In this document: positions 1 to 13,100 of the stretch, one piece after another
Position numbering within the stretch: position 1 is the stretch's first letter
Layout: each line of letters opens with the position of its first letter
DNA from: Aulostomus chinensis
Taxonomy: Eukaryota > Chordata > Actinopteri > Syngnathiformes > Aulostomidae
DNA: 64,000 nt
NCBI GenBank assembly: GCA_037954235.1
Contig: JBBMOA010000007.1
Coordinates: forward strand, 23,877,457-23,941,456
Reading direction: 5' to 3'
Translations under genes and position numbers: made by a program
Notes under the pieces: generated by a model
The model's database searches: none
What the model saw: the letters and a program-made list of their open reading frames with translations, nothing else
Told to the model about the DNA's origin: nothing

Positions 1-2007
1 ACCAGAACCTTCGCCTCACTTGCTATTGTTTAGGTCATTAAAAAAAGTGAATCTGTAAAATCTAGTTTGAATCAGAGGCTGTTGCAGGGCCTTTCTACAG
101 AGCATGCAGCCAAGAGGAAATGCATAATAATCAGCAAGATATCTTGAGACATTTGTAGACAGCCAGTCTCTCTGGCTTATTTAATTATGTTATCTGTGTT
201 TATGTGTGTGTGTGTGGGGGGGGGGGGGGCACAAAAGTTTGAAATTCATATTTGGTGGAACAAAGTCAAATTTGACACTTGATTATTGCTTGAGGTTACT
301 ATCTCAACTTCCATAGATCCTGCATTCAACAATCTTATCTTCTTTAAATACCACCTTGTAAACACCAAGTAGTCCCATGATACAAATATGAAACTTGAGC
401 AGATTTTGGTAATAAGAGACATTTGTCCTTGTTATTGAACAAATTTTCCCAATCACAAATATCTAATCCAAAGCAGGTGCCTTTTTTGAATATGAAAACA
501 TTTTATGCTGACAAATCCATCACTCATGACAACATCCGCGATGACGCAATGTTCGGCACTTGAACTGCATGAGCTATTATCTTTGGAAGTTTCATGACAT
601 CAGAAAAAAAAAGGTTCAGTACCTCCTTCCCTTCCACCAACTCCATCTATTCTCCAAAACAAAAAACAAAAAAAAAAACTCAGGGGCCTGTTTCAAATCC
701 CAAACTGTGTAAATCCTGTGGCATGAGTCCATGAGACGGCCCTGGAGAGGAGGATAGTGTTTGGGGGATTAGACTCTGTCCAGGTGGTCTTCATTTAGCA
801 CCCTACCCCCATCAGGAGTTGCTGTGAGAGCTCAGTACGTGGTTGTCAATGTGGTCGTCACAGCTTCTAATCTCCAATCCATCCACCTCGGAGGGTCATT
901 TATTAAATCAATTTCAGCAAAATCCAGGCTCAGTTCTGAAAGGACACTGATAGACTTCACTTCTCATCACGCTGCCTGTTTCATAGCCGCAGTGTGGGAT
1001 TATTACTGAAACGTTTGAATGACTGGTGAAGAAAAAAAAAACGGGTGGAAATTTAAAGCTATGGTGCATAATTTTTGTCTTCTTCCCCTGGAATTAAGAG
1101 TAGCTATTATAATCCAGTATCACCTGGTCAGAAACGGTGCAGTGTAAGTCATGCCAGGGAGTTTAAACTTACTTCTATAGCTGATGCGGTGGTGTAGGGC
1201 TTTTTTTGTCGTCACAGTTTCATATTTTCTCAAAACTAAGCTGTAAAACTGTCACCTGACTGACTAGCTTGCTTACTAGCTCACCCATGTTACACACTCA
1301 TCGCACGGGAAAGTCTGCAGGCGCGCGTTAAGAAATAGTTAAGAAACCTGAAAACTTTGACAGTTACTGGTCCATCATATAAGTAAAGTTAAACCAAAAT
1401 CTTCGGAACACTGTGAGGCTGAGACATGGTCACCATTCTTCCAGCTGCACTCGGGAGGGAGTGTCGCCACAAACACAAATTTTAAAAACTACACAAAGTG
1501 AAATGCAGAGAGATTTACATGACATTGATAACTCATTTGGCACAAGCTTCAATGCACCAACGTTCGTTTTACACACTGTAGCTTTCAAGTACAGTCACTT
1601 GGCTTGTAAACAAACGCTTGCATCATTTGTTGGTGGATAACGCAATCAGTTACTCTAAGCTTGTTATTTAGAGATAAAGCTGAAAAGGAGCTTTAAATAT
1701 AAGAGGAAAGGAAAAGGAGAGATCAAAAAGGGAAAAAGGCTATGACATGACTACAATCATGATGACAGTGATGATAATAATACACTAAGAACTGAACAAC
1801 AGGACAAACTCAGGTCATACTTAACCAAATATCCCCTCCACCGCTATACGTCTTTTTCGACTTCTTAAATGGCTGTTTCAGGTATTGTCCCTCTGCTGGA
1901 GTCTGAAGTTGTGTAAACAGGTCTAAATGGCAGGGAAGCTGCAGAAGATCTGAGAGAAACTCTGATCAAAGGCACTTTACCTGCAACCGGTGTCAGCGCT
2001 GTGCATT

Positions 2008-2011
<4 letters not shown>

Positions 2012-2048
<37 letters not shown>
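2012..2048. repeat. (TG)n microsatellite
   Basis: Uninterrupted TG dinucleotide run of about 18 units in non-coding DNA. Confidence 0.97.
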
Positions 2049-2051
<3 letters not shown>

Positions 2052-5000
2052 ACAATGAGATGACAGACATAGATCTGTCTAGTGTGGTTCCTTCAGAGGC
2101 CCTGCTGCATTTCTGCAGACTCTGTTTGCACAACACAAGCCATGGAAAGCTCACCTGCACCCAAGTCTCACACAACATCTCTTCTGCTGGATTGAGGCCA
2201 CCATATGAGCTCAAATAAGCGTTTAAAAAAAGTCTTATTCTGATGTTTGAAAGAAATGTCGCAATAATAGGGACGGTGAATGTAAGCATTAGTCGGCTTC
2301 AGCTACCTGGACAAGTGGCGTGTGAGTGATGGACAATTTCTCAGGTAAGAGCTTTGTGAGTTAAAGACACTATTATCCTCAACACCTCTTGGGCAAACAA
2401 AGACAGGGAGAAAAAAAGAGAGAGGAAGGGTGAAAGAGGGAAAAGCTGGGGGACTTGAGTTCAAGACAGCTTTCCTGCTCAGCAAGAGCTGTCTTTGAAA
2501 ATCCCTTTGACAAAAAGAAACGGGGCAAAGTAAATGTCTTTCCAGGAAGTCTAAACTCTGGAGCGTTTTTGCAGATTATTGTTCGAGGTGACACTGCATG
2601 AGAGCTCTTTTGGCTGGGCTGCTTCCATGCGGTCCAATCTGGAGGTACAGGGGACCACCCATTAGCCTTGTCTGAAGAAATGCCCATTCAATCTCTGCAC
2701 CTATTCACAGCTCAGCCTGGCTCGCTGAGTTCACTCCTAGCCAGGGTTTGGAGCTGGGGGAGTAGCAGGACTCCTAAAAGTGGAGATCTAGGGGAATGTC
2801 TGGTTGCCTTGGGTTGCCGATCAGACAAGAGCAAGCTAGAGTTGAGGGGGTCTCCTGCTGCGGGAGAGTGGGGCTTTGATTCACCATCAGCATCACAGCC
2901 ATGTCCCAGAACAATCACATACTAAAACCCTGGCCAGGCTTGGTCAGAGGGAAGGTTAGCAGCAGGGTGGGCGCATGTTGTGCATGGTGGTGACAGTGAC
3001 ATTGACAATGATGGGAGGACAATGTGGCTGCAAGCAGCTGTGTGGGAGGTGACACCAGGGTGAAGAGAGAGGTTGAGATTTAAGGGGCTCTGCTAGACTT
3101 GTTGGACGTGAAAGGGGTAAGTTTGATTGTTGCGGTGTAGAGTTGGGCAACCATGGGAAGTGTTGAAATTTAGGGAGTAAAAGTGTGTCTTTGGCTGCAA
3201 CAATCTGATAGCCTGTCTGCTTTTAGGCAAATTGTCTATGTCTCCTGCTTGGATATCAGTCAACTATTACAGAATGTGTGTCATTGCTGCGGGACTGAAG
3301 GGCAGACTTGACCGAGCCCTCGTGGCTCCTGCAGATGGGACCAGGCCCACCTGAGTTCAGTCTCACGTGTCTGCTTCATATTACTGTTTCCAGAATCTGA
3401 CAATGTGGCTCACATTATGAGAATCTGCACAGCACTGTGGTCAGATCGGAAATTGATTCAGATAGTGTGCATTGAAAGGAATGACCTAATTACTTGGCAA
3501 TTCATCAGTTGCAGCAACGTCCCCAAAAGCTCACACAACTCTTATTAGTATGTTTATAAAAAGTGCACACACAAAAAATAATCCTTTCTTTTGACAGGTT
3601 GGAGAGTGCTGTGAGCTTTCTTTTCCTTTAGTTCCTGATTTAGTTTAGTTTCCTTTCAGGTTCCATGAATCTGAATCCCCCTGAAGGTTTGTGTTAAGGC
3701 CACCCAGCTAAGACCTCCTTCTGCCAGGAACAGGTCCTAAGGTAGGAGAAAGTCAATAATTATTTACTTCTACCTGTCCTGCTATTTCAAATATCTAACT
3801 TCTGCAGGTTTCTACTTCATGAGAGGTGCTTTGCAAATCTGAGTTCGTGTCAGCGTGCAGGTAAAGATGATTCTATTAGTTTGTTTAACAGGCAGCGTTG
3901 GCATTTACCACAAGATGTAATACCTCTCATCGGAGACAGCAGGTACCTATAAATACTTGCAAAGAATGCAAGCAAAAACAACACAAGAGTCAGATTTGAG
4001 TTTGACTTTCCTGAACCACAGGTCAATAAGTTCGTGTGAAATTAGGTTCTGTTTGGCGTCTTTCATGCTAAATGCCAACACAGCAGAAATACCGTTTTTT
4101 TTGTAAGAATAGCACGTCTCGTCCCCGAAGAGACTCCCAACACAGTACACCTCCCTTCTCCTTGAGCTTGATGGGGCCCAGAGAAGGAGCCCCCAGAATG
4201 CTGATAACTCCCCCACTATTCACCAGCACTCTGGTTCATATTTTGTGGGGGTCCATTGACTTTCTCCTTTTCAGTCTCTCTTTAATCCCTGGGTCTGTGT
4301 CCTCAGTGGCTCTCTACAGAGGGGCTATTATTCAGGGCCTTATTACTGCGCCCCTCGCGGCTTATCTCCTTCCTGGTGACAGTCTTTTCAAGCCTCTCCC
4401 TAATGACCTGGGGAAGCTCACATGCTCAACTTCCCAGGGCTGCGGGGCCTCGCTGATGTCAGAGGGGGTGGCCCCCACGCAGGGGCTCCTGGTCCTGCCA
4501 AAGAAAGACTCAGAAACACGGAAGGGTCCTGCCGCTGTCACCAATGCATCATGCATTTGCACTGTCCACGTGTCCCCTGCCTCCTTCATCGCCTAATGCA
4601 GGTGACAAAGCCAAACCCAGCGCAGAGGACAGAGGAGCACAATGGTGACTAGTTTAGAAACTCCTCAAAGAGGAGACATGGTGCCTTTGCCATGGGATTC
4701 AGCGCTGTAAAGCAGCACATTAATCATAGAATTGTTACTCAACTCTTAAAAGTCATGCAATTTCATCAGAGCAGTCTGCGGGCACGTGCTGTGATACATT
4801 TAAGCCTTAATTAAAAATCCACTACAGCAAACCATTCATCTTTGCCAAGACAATGTATTAAATTGCATTTATAAGAGTGAGGACTTTCATTCTTATTGCA
4901 TGGCATTCTTTGTCTCAATCAATCAAATATATCTCTGGACTGGACCTCTGTTTCTATTCAATTGTATTTTGCTCGCAACTTCCTTCAATGTGACTTTAAA

Positions 5001-6264
5001 AAAAACAAAAACGTTCAAACGCATTGCATTACAATATACCACAAATATCATGCCAGGGAAGCACAGACTTCCAGCTGTTTGCAGCCCAGCTTGTTCATTC
5101 ACATGCAATTCCAAGTCCCATGAGCTCTCTAGGAGTCAGTGAGGAGGAATTAACTCTCTTTTCACTGATTGTGAGTGAACAAGGTGTCCCAATGGTGCAC
5201 GTTGTAATTATCATCGCCGTCGCCCTTCTTAACCCTGTGGTATCTTTGGAGAGGCTCGAAAAGGACACGGCTGTCCATTATGCTTTCATCTGTGATTGGG
5301 CCCCTAGGAAACAATAAGCGGAGCAACATGTCGTCATCATCGCAGACACACTGCTGTCTCCTGTGTACAGAGACCATGGGAAATGTGACACAGGTGTTCT
5401 ACTGCTTCCTCATATGGTATGCAGGCCTGTCACCCTGAGGCCAGGGGGAAACGACAGCCTTTAGTGTTTGCGTCTCTTGATTCATAAACTACTTAAAACT
5501 TTGGGAAAACATGTTGGACTGGTCCAATTAAGAAAGTAATGAGTTTAGTGAGGCCATTTGCAGCACAAAAGGCTGGAGACATGCAGGGCAAGCCCTGGAG
5601 GAGGTAATGCAGTCGGCAGCAGCCTCCTCTTCTTTACATCCATCTGTGGAGCTGTTATAAAATTCTCTGCAGTACTGTACAGCTCCGTGAGTTCCACATC
5701 TGAATGGGAAGGAATATGAAATATCAGTTTCTTAAACTTGAGTCAATTTATTATTGTTTTAGAAAATATTTTAGCAGTTATTTTACACAAACAGCGTTAA
5801 TTTGGAAGAGAGAAATTCTCAGTTGCAACTGTGACCTTCCATATTCAACATGCACATATTTTTCTCCTTCATACAGGGTTATCGCCCTCTCTCAGTCTTA
5901 CTTTCTCATAACGTGGTTTAGTTAATGTGTTGCCTTTCTTTGCCCATGTGGACTTGATTGTATCAAGTTTTTGCTTTCCCAAATCTGGTTATTTTGAGTA
6001 CAATATTATCATAACCAACTGAAACGAGGGCCAAACTCTGAAGATAACACAGTGAATAAGAACTAATATAATAGTTTTTATTCCACGAAGAACATCAAAC
6101 ATGATGCAGTACGTACGTACGTAAGTATGTGTGTTTTGTTCTTATTCTAACAAAAATATAAATGATTACAAATGACCATTTTTTAAACTGGAGCTAAGCC
6201 ACTGATGCCCTTTAACCTTTGCTTTGAGTTTTCTTTTAGCCATGCTTAAACCCACTTTTAATTA

Positions 6265-6282
6265 CCCCCCCCCCCCCCCCCC
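6265..6282. repeat. Poly-C tract
   Basis: Eighteen consecutive C in non-coding DNA. Similar poly-G tracts lie at 216-229 and 14196-14211. Confidence 0.95.
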
Positions 6283-9200
6283 ATCAACAAGGTTACCGAG
6301 GGGACACAAGAATGCACAAGCACAGAGGTGAAGTAATCAGCAAATGGACTAAATGTGTTTGGTGAAAGCACAGCAGAAACCTAATCAACTGCAGATCAAA
6401 CCTACAAAAACTCTCCAACATTTAACAAAGGATCAGAGCGTGAAACGGGCCATTGAATTAGGTAGCAATCCATTTACTTTTGGGACATTTTAGCCGACTA
6501 TAATAAATACCTTCCAGTGTTGCGTTTATAAAGACTGGTACTTCAGCCTTCTGCATTCTAATTTGCTTTTATTTGACATAAAAAGAAGCAAGAAAAATGT
6601 TAATTAAATGTTGCAGCATTTAAATGACATGTATGTAGTGTCGTAAATACTCTTTACACACAAAGTAACATCTAAAGCATTGTATAGTTGCTTAATTTCC
6701 TGCGCTGCCACATACTTCTCTGATATTCACTCTTGGTATTTTGTAGGACACTCAAATAACTTGTATTTATCACTTGATTGGTGGATATAAAAAAAAAAAA
6801 CAAATACTGCACACAACTATGACATGTTTTCTGTAAATACATAGTAAAACTATCTTGGCTTAGGATTTTAGGTTGTAAATGGAAGTTACATCGACTACTG
6901 TATCATGATGTTTACAAAGTCAGAAGTATACACAGAGATCAGAGACACCGTCGGCCTGTCACCTCAGTCAGACTTAACTCTTGTGGTTATAGATCCTGAC
7001 ACCTCAGTTGAGCTAGAAAAGCTGCATGGATTGTGTTCCTGCAGCGTAAACTCAGGCATCAAAAGGCAACAGGGAGACGCGACCTCTGGTAATAATGGAA
7101 AGTGTTGTGACATCCAGGTTTAAGTAATTATTGGATTTAGATTTGAGGGGAATTCCATCCGTTGAGAGGTAAAACAAACAAAACAGGAGATTGCAAATTA
7201 TTCCACCAACAGCAGAAGTCCCACTGTAGCCTCGGGCGGGTGTAGCACACTCACATTACATCATGGAGGTAGTCACACACGGAACAATGGAAAAATGCAT
7301 GTTGGTGCAGTGCTGGAGAGCCTCAATCTCCCTGCAGGGTCAACATCAGGGCACAACACCTCCACAACATATAACAAAATTTAACTAGGTACAATGTTCA
7401 ATACACTAAAAGAAACTATTTGGTTCTAATGTATAAAAGTAAGTTGAGACATTTCGGTATTGAACCAAATGCACAGCCATGATATTCTCTGCTCCTGACA
7501 CCAAACCAACTGTGACTCAACTTGTTCAACATCCGCTGCGTCTCTGTGTTCTCTAATTAGAAATGTTACAGCGAAATGTAACATGTAATCATGGTCTGGA
7601 AAGTGCTGGTCTATTTTTTCCAGTTGCAGGTGGAGACAAATACAAATTCTATGAAAGCAAAATCTGTGTTTTAGCATGCAGATGCAAATTTTAACAAATA
7701 TGACTAAATAACGGCTGTAGAATACAATAAATGTCTGCAGAGTCTCCACGCTTCAGACTAGACTTAAAATATACCTTTATTTTTGACAATTCTGCACCAC
7801 TGGCATTATTTCTGTGAAATACCAACAGGATTGTTCTGCAATTTGGCAAAGAATGATTTAGTATGTCAACAAATATTAAAATTTTTAACCAACACTACTT
7901 TTTCCACCTCAGTATCTGATATACTTCATTTTTAGTGCCTTGTTTGCAGGGTAACAAGCTGTAAACCAAACACTAACAAAGAGCCTATCAACCTATGAAG
8001 TGTAAGCAAACAGATGCAACACAAACAGAGCAACATTCCCAACAACTGTAAGGCCAGTAGACTGGGAGATACTTGGTTTTTAAATGCTGTTTTCAGAGAC
8101 TCACTGCATTTATTTCACTGGGTGCAGCTGAAAAGAGAGAAACTATATAATCATCATCACAACACTGAATGATTTTGCAAAACCATCGGTGAAAGCTGAC
8201 GTGATGAGACAAACACAGCTGCTGGAGCGCATGATCTGCTTTGAGGGTGAGTTGATCCAAATATGGACCAAAAACACTGATCTGAGGCTGATGGGAGAAT
8301 CAAAACTCAAAGAACAGTCACACCTACCCCCTCTCTTGTTATTTTATTTATGATATGATTTCTACCCTTTTTAAAAGCTGTTTGGATGCTCCTGGATATG
8401 AAAATGAGATGGGTTGGAACTAAATATTTTGAATACATTTATTGTTACTGCATTGTCACCTTAGACTTTAAAAAAAAAAAAACACTCCATCAAGCCATCA
8501 TCTGTGTGGAGTCACACAGATCGCATGAAACACCTGGACCCTCTTCTACTGGTGTCCCACCACCAGGAATCTTCCACCTGGACCTGATCTACTGGTCATT
8601 ACAAGGTAATTTTTGTCCTTTTTTTGTTTATACTGCCCAGATTGTTATCGTCTTCAAGCTGGCATTGAGGGAAGCCATTTACAGCTCCGTGCCCTTTGAC
8701 CTAGTGCTTACTGTCTGAAGGAGCGGTAGAGGTAATGATGCCTCTCAAGGCATCACTAAAAATCACTGCTGTGTTACCTGTAGCCATCATCCTTCACATA
8801 CCAAACAGCCCTCAAACACATCCCTCACACTCAAACCTCCAGAAACACACATCAGCTACCCCTAAAACCCTCCATCACACTTAAACTATATGACCCATAA
8901 AAACCCAGGTGAGTATCGCTCTCTCCATCAGATAACTTTGGCATCTGTCCGAAACGTCCCAATTTGTCTTCTTTAAACCCCGAGGACCTGTGTTGTGGTT
9001 TAGTGTTTATGGAGACTATAGTTTTACAGCGGCATTCCCAGGGATTAGTGTTGCACATCAATCTCTTAACAACGTTTATGTCAGGATGTTCCTGACAAAG
9101 ATCCAAATCCTAAAGCGGGAAATCCATTCGGCATGTTTTTATTAATTGATACTGCCAACATGGCTGTTACTCCTGGGCTTCTTCCATATTTCAAGATAAT

Positions 9201-9443
9201 CTCCAGGTGTTCTCCCATTTTGTTGTTTCTCCCAGGAAACTCGTGACTCTCAAGTTGAAGTACGAATAATCACAGAGCTACAGGTTATGTATTCTTGACT
9301 GACATGACAAAAATAGATCATCTGTCAAAAGTGATGCACACAACACACTACGTGCAATTTTTCACCACAATCTGGCAACACACAACCCAACTCCAGGGTC
9401 TTGTTTGCAGCTGTTCTCTGCGCAGGTGAGGCAGTTGGACGAT

Positions 9444-9617
9444 TAAGGGTGCTTTCACACTTACAGTTGGTTTGCCCTGGTCTGGGTCAGTTCATAAGTA
9501 TTTGGAATTGTTGTTTTTACACAGGAAAAAAAAATGAAGAGCTAAAATGTTTCACTACAAATCCTGTTAGGTAGCAGTGAACCTTTCAGCTGTGCGGAAG
9601 GTGTGAAAGCACCCTTA
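9444..9617. mobile_element. Short DNA transposon (MITE) with perfect 17-bp terminal inverted repeats
   Basis: The left end reads TAAGGGTGCTTTCACAC (9444-9460). The right end reads GTGTGAAAGCACCCTTA (9601-9617), its exact reverse complement. The 174-bp body has no coding capacity, as expected of a non-autonomous element. The superfamily is uncertain because the flanks show no unambiguous target-site duplication. The outermost TTAA/TTA bases could be part of a TA-rich target. Confidence 0.8.
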
Positions 9618-10128
9618 GGTTACTGTCTGTAAACCTCACACACACTCCTGGATAATTTGGGTGGATAATCTGCTCATACCAGCCAATCCTGGATGATATC
9701 AGAGTTTAGAACAACTCTGTCCTGCTCCTAATTGGATTCGCTGAAACTTTACTCTCCAACTTCTCCAGCCAAACTGTAACCCAGAATAGCCTTACACTTG
9801 ACTTTGGTTTGTAGTCCTTCTCAAAGCCTTAAAGAAAACAAAAAATACAAAAATGTAATATAACTCAAAAGAAATTTTAGGGATCATTTTAGAATCGCAT
9901 ACCGGAACAAACACCAACATCAGTCGCCTCATCCTGTAAAACAACATCAGGATGCTGATATTTTCAAGGGACGTGTAACTTTAGCTTGTCTTAACGTCAA
10001 GTATCAATTTACTCTTTATGGTCATTGGCATGATAAAACCTGCAGCTGCTTACAAAATCACTGGTCAACAACTAAAATGAGCTAAGCCTGCTTTATTTAA
10101 ACTATGTGACATCAGAGACTTTCAACAA

Positions 10129-10130
<2 letters not shown>

Positions 10131-10168
<38 letters not shown>
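10131..10168. repeat. (TG)n microsatellite
   Basis: About 19 uninterrupted TG units in non-coding DNA. Confidence 0.97.
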
Positions 10169-10170
<2 letters not shown>

Positions 10171-13100
10171 GTGGAACTGGATATGTGCAGCACTATATTT
10201 GAAAATCTGAGAGGCACTGAGTGTCACTCCACAATCCAAACACATGAGACCGCATGTGCAAGAGAACACTGGCCATCTTGGACAGCTATTTCTGCTTTTG
10301 CGATGGTGTCAGAATAATTTCATAGTGCAGATTATGAAGCGACGTGTAAGCTGCATGCGAGGAAGCAGATGTCTGGGGACGTGAAGCTGTGAGAGTGACA
10401 CTATTGGTCTTGAACATCGCAGCAGAACCGAGGGAATATTTATTGTGCGGTTCTGAGATTTATGTGAATTGCTGTTTTTTTTCTAGTTGGCAAATTAAGC
10501 CTTTATCTTTAAAATGCCAAACCAGTTTTCTAAAGACAGACATCATTATTTTTGGTTAATAGTGCTCCTTAAGTTCTCGTGTGGTGAGATAAGAACAGAA
10601 CCTGGTACACTTGCAGCTTTTGTCCCCAGATTTCAATTTATTTAAACAATAAAATCAATTTCTCTGTGACTTTCAAAAGGAAACCAGAAGTTTCCGTCAA
10701 AGATGGCGGAGCTTCTCTCAAAACTTTGGGACTTCTGGTGGTCCCGCTAGAGAAAGATTACATTATTTGAGGCTCTTTCTGACTCTGTCCCTCCTTCTCT
10801 TCTGGCCATAATTGACACAAAGAAAAGTAGGTAATCAGTGCACTACAGAGAGCAAACAGTCTTATTGAGCCTGCCCCAGACCTGGTGGCATGTGTCCCTG
10901 ATAGCATCTGTACTCTATCAATGACAGACAGGGTGTGGTATGGTGGATTCAAAGGTTTGGGATGTATGTGTGTACATTTGTGTGAGTGTGTGTGTTTGTG
11001 GGGTTGGTGCTGGGCTGGAGGGTTGACCTGCTGGACAAATACTCAAGGTTATCTGTCAGGAATGGAATGGAAACGACCGACCGTGACCTTCGTCCGCTTA
11101 TATTTAAGAGTTTTTGTAAATGGGACCAGTGATGCTTTCTGGCAAACTGGGTAATTCCATACGAAAAAGATTTTCATTGTAATTTGTGTTACATAGCCCT
11201 TGAGAAATATTTGCTTTGGGGTTTTTTTGCGTCTTTTTTTGAGAATAGAGGGAAAATATACCTATATATAAATATATTCTGAAGTCACAATGTAACACTT
11301 ATATCTTGAGTAATTAATGACTGCAAGACAAAGTTGTTCAAAAATATAACGTAACTAAATTGAGGTGACAATTTTAATCTCACGGCCTCAAAAAAAAAAA
11401 AAAAAATTCCCCTCCAGGCCATAAGTAGTTTTTTTATCATTCCAAATCTGACTTGTTCATAATTCATATTAACTGACAAATAGATAACAGATTAAATATT
11501 AAAGAAACTAAAAGTTACACAAGAAGCACAGCAGTGAGAAAGATTTATTCTCACAGGAACCCACCCTGTCAAATTATGCATGAATTATAATCCCAGTCAT
11601 GAGCATTATTTTCACAGCTCACCAAACCAGGTTCCTTTTTACTTCAATAAGTATAATAACAGAAGGCAGATTGTTGCAAAAAAACAAACAAAAAAAAGTT
11701 AAAATATTTTCACTCTTGGGGCTGCATTGGCTCCTGTCATCCCTGTTGTAATGATAATCCCAGACCTGTAATCTCTTGGACTCCCAACTCAGCTATGGTC
11801 TGTACTTGCAGCTCGATTCGTGGACTCGGTCTGACACGCAGCGAGCACTTCTGCCTCGGCTTTTGATCTACTCTTCAATTACACTGTGTAGCAATCATCT
11901 GCACATCCCAAAGATGGTGATTGAAGTTAAAAGGATTCACGCTGATAATTTTCACACACACTCGGCTGCGTTCGGCTGTTACATTTCAGAGCGCGCAATT
12001 CTAAGAACGTCGCCCACCTTTTTCTTCCAGCCTTCAATATAATCTGTAATTGTGGATGTTTATTTTTCCGGTTAATCTCACTTGGCTATACGCCACTGCA
12101 GCAGCTATACAGACAACACTGCATGTTTGAGTTCATGATGAAGGGGCCCCTGTGCAGAACATCCACAAGACTTCCTTTATGTGACAGGTTTTGTTTTTTT
12201 TTCCCCAAAGGTGCAAAGGTGAAGCATGAGTGACTTGAAGCATACGAAAAGAAAAAAAAAAAAATCTGAAGTTTTCTTGAGGGGAACACTAGGGTGGTTT
12301 AACATAAAGACATACAGTACATGCAAACAATGACAGGATTAGCACATTTGTGGGGATTGAATGAGGATTAGGAAATGCGTGATTGTACCCTAAAGGAAAA
12401 AGGAAAAAGCTAGATCCTGTTCTCACAGGTACGTCCCATTGGTAGAACACACGTAGAACAAAATCATCCGAAGCGGCAGTTTTCTGGAAGTAAAAGCAGA
12501 GGCAATTTTTAAAGATAATCAATTATTGTTAACATTATTCATCCCATGCTTTGAAGCCCACATTTCAAGACAGAGCTGCCAAAGCTCCTTCACGAGACCC
12601 CTGTCCTCCTTTTTCCACAACAAATTCATCATTTGCAATCCCGTAATCCATCATGGTCTGTCCAGTTGTTTGAACGTTCAAGCAATCCCAGCAAATGTAT
12701 AAAGTCAGGAAATGATTCTCGCCACATGATACGAACCAGACGTTTCATGAGCAAAGGCAGTATGATCAGACCCAGTGGAAAATGATCTGCAGAATGTAAT
12801 TAATTCAACCCACATAAGTAGAGAGAATTTCCATACAAATAAGAATGGCACCATTTTTAATGTTTAGACACACTTGAAAATCCAAACCTCGGCTTCTGTT
12901 GTTGTTATTGCATTTACTCCAATTGGTTTTGGTTTCAAACTGCACTTCTGCGAGCCCCCCTAAAAACGTCGTCACCAACATCGGCTGCGTCTCAGATTGG
13001 TTGATCTGATGTTGGTGTGTTTTCAGCAGAACCTTTAAGAACAGATTCGCCTGATTTCAATCTCTCCTCAGGTAGTTTTGATTCTTTTAACTGGTAATCT

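Larger units (their letters stand above)
1..9443. other. Gene-free region upstream of irak4, part 1
   Basis: I recognise no coding exon here on either strand. The open frames are short, lack splice-site context and resemble no protein family I know. The longest, 4072-4596 (+, 174 codons), sits in a locally GC-rich patch and has no recognisable domain. Simple repeats include TG/poly-G at 203-229, TG at 2012-2048 and poly-C at 6265-6282. A stretch at about 4690-4870 is AT-rich with TTAATTAAAAATCC-type homeodomain motifs and might be conserved regulatory DNA, but that needs alignment. Human has ADAMTS20 and PUS7L on this side of IRAK4; I found no exon of either. Confidence 0.6.

Noticed and set aside
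4072..4596. 174-codon open frame in the left gene-free region
   Set aside because: No recognisable domain, no splice or promoter context, and a base composition that explains a chance lack of stops. Kept only as a note.
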